DNA of 64,000 nucleotides, from assembly GCF_013702265.1 (NCBI RefSeq), contig NZ_CP059348.1, positions 2,232,001 to 2,296,000 on the forward strand, in the 5' to 3' direction. Made by a program: the position numbers and the translations under genes. The notes under the pieces were generated by a model, which was not told the DNA's origin, made no database searches, and saw nothing but the letters and a program-made list of their open reading frames with translations. Below are positions 60,860 to 64,000 of this stretch, piece after piece (position 1 is the first letter of the stretch; every line of letters begins with the position of its first letter). This DNA is from Providencia rettgeri. Lineage in GTDB: Bacteria; Pseudomonadota; Gammaproteobacteria; Enterobacterales; Enterobacteriaceae.

Positions 60860-61184
60860 GTTTTTTCACCCACAAACCACACAAGCACTCAGTATATTTT
60901 ACTTTACGCTTATTCTTGGTTATTTAGTGATTCACCTTATTTGGGAGCATTTTGATAAGTTTGCCGAGGATTTTTCGTTAATTCGTTTACCTCAAAAGGT
61001 GGCAATTATCTACACCGCCGCCACCTTCGCGAGTAATTTATTCTTAATCGTGATTATGTTTAACCTAGATAACCCACTCAAGAATGATAGCGTTATGATT
61101 TTGCCATTGAGCCTCGCAGGGCTAACGGGTCTATGCTATTCGTTAGGGGCTATTGTTCCGAGGAAGAAAATTTATCACACTTAA
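60852..61184 (+). CDS. Small membrane protein, 110 residues
   Basis: Predicted inner-membrane protein with three hydrophobic segments (about residues 12-30, 50-70 and 80-100). A charged loop between the first two (HFDKFAEDFSLIRLPQK) and a basic C terminus (PRKKIYHT) suggest an orientation with the tail inside. I do not recognise a family. The stop codon lies within the left arm of a long perfect inverted repeat. With the 59-residue gene it forms a two-gene unit directly upstream of hipBA. Confidence 0.75.
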   Translation: MIEFFHPQTTQALSIFYFTLILGYLVIHLIWEHFDKFAEDFSLIRLPQKVAIIYTAATFASNLFLIVIMFNLDNPLKNDSVMILPLSLAGLTGLCYSLGAIVPRKKIYHT

Positions 61185-61217
61185 AGTCCAATATTATGGA
61201 CTTTAAGTGTGATAAAT
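61170..61217. promoter_or_regulatory. 48-bp inverted repeat containing hip operator 1
   Basis: Two perfect 20-bp arms (61170-61189 and 61198-61217) flank an 8-nt centre. The inner part reads GTCC-N8-GGAC (61186-61201), the operator pattern of the downstream array. The left arm includes the stop codon of the upstream gene. It could be an operator, a transcription terminator without a T tract, or both. Confidence 0.7.
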
Positions 61218-61226
61218 CATTATAAC

Positions 61227-61242
61227 GTCCTTAATTTTGGAC
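61227..61242. promoter_or_regulatory. hip operator 2 (candidate)
   Basis: GTCC-TTAATTTT-GGAC: the same half-sites and 8-bp spacing as in operator 1. Confidence 0.65.
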
Positions 61243-61257
61243 TTAATTCATGGTGAT

Positions 61258-61293
61258 TTGACTATTAGAATATAAAGTCCTATATTTGGTACA
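61258..61293 (+). promoter_or_regulatory. hipBA promoter
   Basis: TTGACT (61258-61263), a 17-bp spacer and TATATT (61281-61286). It is close to the sigma-70 consensus and predicts transcription starting near 61293, 44 nt before hipB. Operator 3 overlaps the -10 element. Confidence 0.75.
61277..61292. promoter_or_regulatory. hip operator 3 (candidate, one mismatch)
   Basis: GTCC-TATATTTG-GTAC: one base differs from the GGAC half-site. It covers the -10 element of the hipBA promoter, so binding would block transcription. Confidence 0.55.
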
Positions 61294-61317
61294 TTATTAT
61301 GCATTTTTGCATATTAA

Positions 61318-61333
61318 GTCCATATTAGAGGAC
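61318..61333. promoter_or_regulatory. hip operator 4 (candidate)
   Basis: GTCC-ATATTAGA-GGAC, with outer A and T extending the symmetry (AGTCC/GGACT). It includes the hipB ribosome-binding site GAGGA and ends 3 nt before the start codon. Confidence 0.65.
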
Positions 61334-61336
61334 TCT

Positions 61337-61672
61337 ATGAATAGAAAAAAATCACCATTGGCCTATGCAGAGCAAATCGGCGAACGGCTAAAACAAGCAA
61401 GACTTAATCAAAATTTAACCCAAACAGAGTTGGCCCAATTTGTGGGTGTTTCACGCAAAACGATCATGGCCGCTGAAAAAGGTCATACTCAGCTAGAAAT
61501 GTTTATTGCCATTATGATGGCGCTAAACCTAACTGAGCAATTAGACCTATTTTTACCTCCGCAACCAATATCCCCTATTCAACTGATGAAATTACAAGGT
61601 AAAAAGCGGCAACGTGCATCTGGCCAACGTGCTGACCATACTGATACTAAAGAGGAAGAATTAGAATGGTAA
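61337..61672 (+). CDS. hipB: HipB-type antitoxin (Xre-family regulator)
   Basis: A 111-residue protein with a Cro/CI-type helix-turn-helix (about residues 10-68: IGERLKQARLNQNLTQTELAQ, then VGVSRKTIMAAEKG). The hydrophilic, basic C-terminal tail probably contacts HipA. The start at 61337 has GAGGA upstream; an earlier in-frame start would overlap the -10 element. It is expected to neutralise HipA and repress its own operon by binding the operator array. Overlaps hipA by 7 bp. Confidence 0.92.
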   Translation: MNRKKSPLAYAEQIGERLKQARLNQNLTQTELAQFVGVSRKTIMAAEKGHTQLEMFIAIMMALNLTEQLDLFLPPQPISPIQLMKLQGKKRQRASGQRADHTDTKEEELEW

Positions 61673-62982
61673 TGGAAGTTATCGATGTATGTTACAAAAG
61701 TGAAAGCATTGGGGCATTAAGTTTTGACTACTCTACAGGTCTTGGCGCCTTTGAGTATTCCACGAAGTTTATTAAAAAAGGTATACAGCTGTCTCCGTTA
61801 AAAATGCCACTATCAAAACATATTTATCGTTTTCCACAACTCAACTATCAAACATTTAAAGGGTTACCTGGACTAATTGCCGATTCTTTACCTGATGATT
61901 TTGGTAATGCTGTCATGAATGCTTGGGTCGCAAGCCAAGGTAAATCAATTGACAGCATTACGCCTTTACAGCGCCTGCAATACACTGGCAAACGAGGAAT
62001 GGGGGCATTGGAATACATCCCTGCAACCAAACTTCATAACAACAATACAAAAACCGACATTCAAATTGAGTCTCTTGTTGCTATTGCACAGGAAGTTCTC
62101 GATTTGCGTAGCAACTTTAATGTGGAATTAAGTCGCAACCATCAAGATGATTCGGCTTCAATGATGGAGTTACTATCTGTAGGAATGAGTGCTGGTGGAG
62201 CAAGACCTAAAGCTGTTCTCGCCTTTAATCATGATTTTACCCAAGTTCGCTCTGGTCAATCCAATATACCAGATAGTTTCACTCACTATTTAATGAAATT
62301 TGATGGTGTAAGCGAGCACAATACAAACCAAGAAACGTTTGGAGATCCACTCGGTTATGGTGCCATGGAGTATGTCTATCACTTGATGGCGACACAGTGC
62401 GGAGTCGATATGATGCCATGCCACTTATTAGATGAAGGTGCTAGACGGCATTTCATCACTCAGCGTTTTGATCGTATCGGTAACCAAAAAGTTCACGTAC
62501 AGACCTTAAATGGTTTAGCGCATGTGGATTATAAAAACCCTGGTTCATTTTCCTACGCTGAACTATTTGGTATCGCCCGTGACTTACGTTTACCCGCAGA
62601 TGATGCATTTCAGCTATTAAAACGAATGGCTTTTAACATTATCGCTCGCAATCATGATGATCATTCCAAAAATTTTGCATTTATGCTGAAAGATAATAAA
62701 TGGATTTTAGCTCCCGCTTACGATCTAGCTTATAGTTATAAACCCGGTAGTAAATGGGTAAACAGTCATTGGATGAGCTTAAATGGAAAAAGAGATGATT
62801 TTACCCGTGAGGATTTTTATTCTTTAATCAAGCTCAGCCCTGCATTTAGCAAACAGAAAATCGACAATATTATCGATGAAACTCTAGATGTAGTTTCCAA
62901 ATGGAAAAAACTTGCCAAAGAGTGGGATGTTCCTGCTGAATTAGCCGATGAAATAAATAAAAATTTGAGATTAAATATCTAA
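61666..62982 (+). CDS. hipA: HipA-type serine/threonine kinase toxin
   Basis: A 438-residue HipA-family kinase. The N-terminal domain (about 1-100) includes LPGLIADSLPDDFGNAVMNAW. A glycine-rich ATP loop follows at about 171-183 (VGMSAGGARPKA) with Ser175 where E. coli HipA has its autophosphorylated Ser. The catalytic loop is NHDDHSKNFAFM (329-340) and the metal Asp is in PAYDLAYSY (Asp353). E. coli HipA phosphorylates glutamyl-tRNA synthetase and induces persistence. Whether this one has the same target is unknown. All kinase motifs are present, so it seems active. Start ATG at 61666 overlaps hipB; 61672 is an alternative. Confidence 0.93.
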   Translation: MVMEVIDVCYKSESIGALSFDYSTGLGAFEYSTKFIKKGIQLSPLKMPLSKHIYRFPQLNYQTFKGLPGLIADSLPDDFGNAVMNAWVASQGKSIDSITPLQRLQYTGKRGMGALEYIPATKLHNNNTKTDIQIESLVAIAQEVLDLRSNFNVELSRNHQDDSASMMELLSVGMSAGGARPKAVLAFNHDFTQVRSGQSNIPDSFTHYLMKFDGVSEHNTNQETFGDPLGYGAMEYVYHLMATQCGVDMMPCHLLDEGARRHFITQRFDRIGNQKVHVQTLNGLAHVDYKNPGSFSYAELFGIARDLRLPADDAFQLLKRMAFNIIARNHDDHSKNFAFMLKDNKWILAPAYDLAYSYKPGSKWVNSHWMSLNGKRDDFTREDFYSLIKLSPAFSKQKIDNIIDETLDVVSKWKKLAKEWDVPAELADEINKNLRLNI

Positions 62983-63083
62983 TTCTTAGTTAATAAATCA
63001 GTTAGCTATACACTAAATTTTTGCATGTTTACCCCGTCAACTCATTCATAATAGTAAGCATACAAGACAAGGAAGAAGGAAGA

Positions 63084-63308
63084 ATGATGACTAAGCGATG
63101 GATAAAAACCGTTCTGTTCATCAAATTAGTATTGCTATGGATATTTTCGTGGATCCCCTTTCCTTGCGGCGGAGGCATTCTTAATAATGCTATCGATCGT
63201 GCATATAAACGCGCGCTTAATGATTTTCGCAATAGTAAAATTGATGAAAAGAATGCTGAAATGAAGAAAAATGGCGTTAACCTCAAAAATCTAAATAAAA
63301 AGCTTTAA
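63084..63308 (+). CDS. Small membrane-anchored protein, 74 residues
   Basis: The protein has one N-terminal hydrophobic segment (about residues 5-25, WIKTVLFIKLVLLWIFSWI). A short Cys/Gly stretch (PFPCGGG) follows, then a charged, Lys/Asn-rich tail. GAAGGA lies just before the ATG pair at 63084/63087; the upstream extension of the frame is not credible. No family recognised. It lies between hipA and guaA. Confidence 0.6.
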   Translation: MMTKRWIKTVLFIKLVLLWIFSWIPFPCGGGILNNAIDRAYKRALNDFRNSKIDEKNAEMKKNGVNLKNLNKKL

Positions 63309-63398
63309 TTTATTGCTTATCCCATCATCAACATGCCAAACATTTCGGTTCATCATTAATCCTAAATATACCGAACAATCTCAGCCACTCCCCAAAAA

Positions 63399-63432
63399 AC
63401 AAAAAGGCACCAGTAAGTAACTGATGCCTTTA
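63399..63432 (-). terminator. Terminator of guaA
   Basis: AAGGCACCAGT pairs with ACTGATGCCTT, with one mismatch, around a 5-nt loop. A T tract follows on the minus strand. Confidence 0.85.
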
Positions 63433-63473
63433 ATATTAATGATTTCTAAAAATCGCTATCGATTATAGCTAAA

Positions 63474-64000
63474 TCATTCCCACTCAATGGTCGCTGGTGG
63501 CTTGCCGCTGATGTCATAAACTACGCGGGAAATGCCATTCACTTCATTGATAATGCGGTTAGACACACGGCCTAAGAAGTCATATGGCAAGTGAGCCCAA
63601 TGAGCAGTCATAAAGTCGATGGTTTCAACTGCACGCAGAGAAACAACCCAGTCATACTTACGGCCATCGCCCATTACGCCAACAGAGCGCACTGGTAAGA
63701 ATACGGTGAATGCTTGGCTAACTTTATTGTACAGATCAGCTTTGTGCAGCTCTTCGATAAAGATAGCATCTGCGCGACGCAGCAAGTCACAATACTCTTT
63801 CTTCACTTCACCCAGAACACGAACACCTAAACCTGGACCCGGGAATGGGTGGCGGTACAGCATATCGTATGGCAGGCCTAACTCCAGACCAATCTTACGC
63901 ACTTCGTCTTTGAACAGCTCTTTCAAAGGTTCAACCAGACCCAGTTTCATATCTTCCGGTAAGCCACCCACGTTATGGTGAGATTTAATAACGTGCGCTT
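63474..64000 (-). CDS. guaA: GMP synthase, C-terminal part (cut by window end)
   Basis: Only the last 175 codons are inside the window; the gene continues beyond base 64000 on the minus strand. The visible part is the dimerisation domain of GMP synthase. It includes [19 protein letters not shown], the [20 protein letters not shown] segment and the terminal [12 protein letters not shown]. GuaA aminates XMP to GMP using glutamine. In-frame coding runs to the last base. Confidence 0.97.
   Translation of the reverse strand, partial: AHVIKSHHNVGGLPEDMKLGLVEPLKELFKDEVRKIGLELGLPYDMLYRHPFPGPGLGVRVLGEVKKEYCDLLRRADAIFIEELHKADLYNKVSQAFTVFLPVRSVGVMGDGRKYDWVVSLRAVETIDFMTAHWAHLPYDFLGRVSNRIINEVNGISRVVYDISGKPPATIEWE

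Overview
The window is a chromosomal stretch of an AT-rich enterobacterium of the Morganellaceae, most probably a Providencia species. The evidence is the E. coli-like core gene set and order, low-GC codon use, and a periplasmic broad-specificity racemase of the Proteus/Providencia kind. The assignment comes from recognising protein families by eye, not from a search.

Layout. 0.4-5.1 kb: hns, galU, rssB, ychJ, purU and a tRNA-Tyr. This is the E. coli hns-galU-rssB-ychJ-purU-tyrT block with rssA absent. 5.1-8.6 kb: a LysR regulator that abuts the tRNA, xthA, and a divergent DJ-1/PfpI and TetR pair. 8.6-19.6 kb: ydjA-selD-topB, sppA, ansA-pncA, yeaC, msrB, gapA, yeaD and mipA, in an order close to the E. 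coli topB-gapA region. 20.6-26.6 kb: the D-alanine catabolic pair dadA-dadX, fadR, nhaB and dsbB. 26.6-32 kb: a DUF333 lipoprotein, an SMR efflux protein, sotB, yecF, and a permease/M20 peptidase pair. 32.9-46.4 kb: htpX, a Lys/Ala-repeat secreted protein, prc, proQ, msrC, the lipid-transport pair yebS-yebT (letA-letB), yebV, the small RNA SdsR, yebY-yebZ-yobA (copper-related), ftnA, holE, yebF and yoaH. 46.5-55.8 kb: pabB-nudL, sdaA, the mannose PTS operon manXYZ, yobD, a Mn-sensing yybP-ykoY riboswitch with mntP, and rlmA.

55.9-64 kb is the accessory part. Two tandem acid-shock-like small secreted genes lie here, and the second is split by a complete IS5-type element with a 4-bp CTAA target duplication. 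After them come a PHP-domain phosphatase, a periplasmic amino-acid racemase, two overlapping small membrane genes, and a hipBA toxin-antitoxin module. Its promoter region carries four regularly built GTCC-N8-GGAC operator candidates, one of them inside a near 50-bp perfect inverted repeat. A small membrane protein and the 3' part of guaA close the window.

Most of the window is conserved housekeeping DNA. The most unusual structures are the hipBA operator array with its small membrane gene neighbours, the IS-split paralogue, the Lys/Ala-repeat protein placed between htpX and prc, and a YebT/LetB homologue with six instead of seven MCE repeats.
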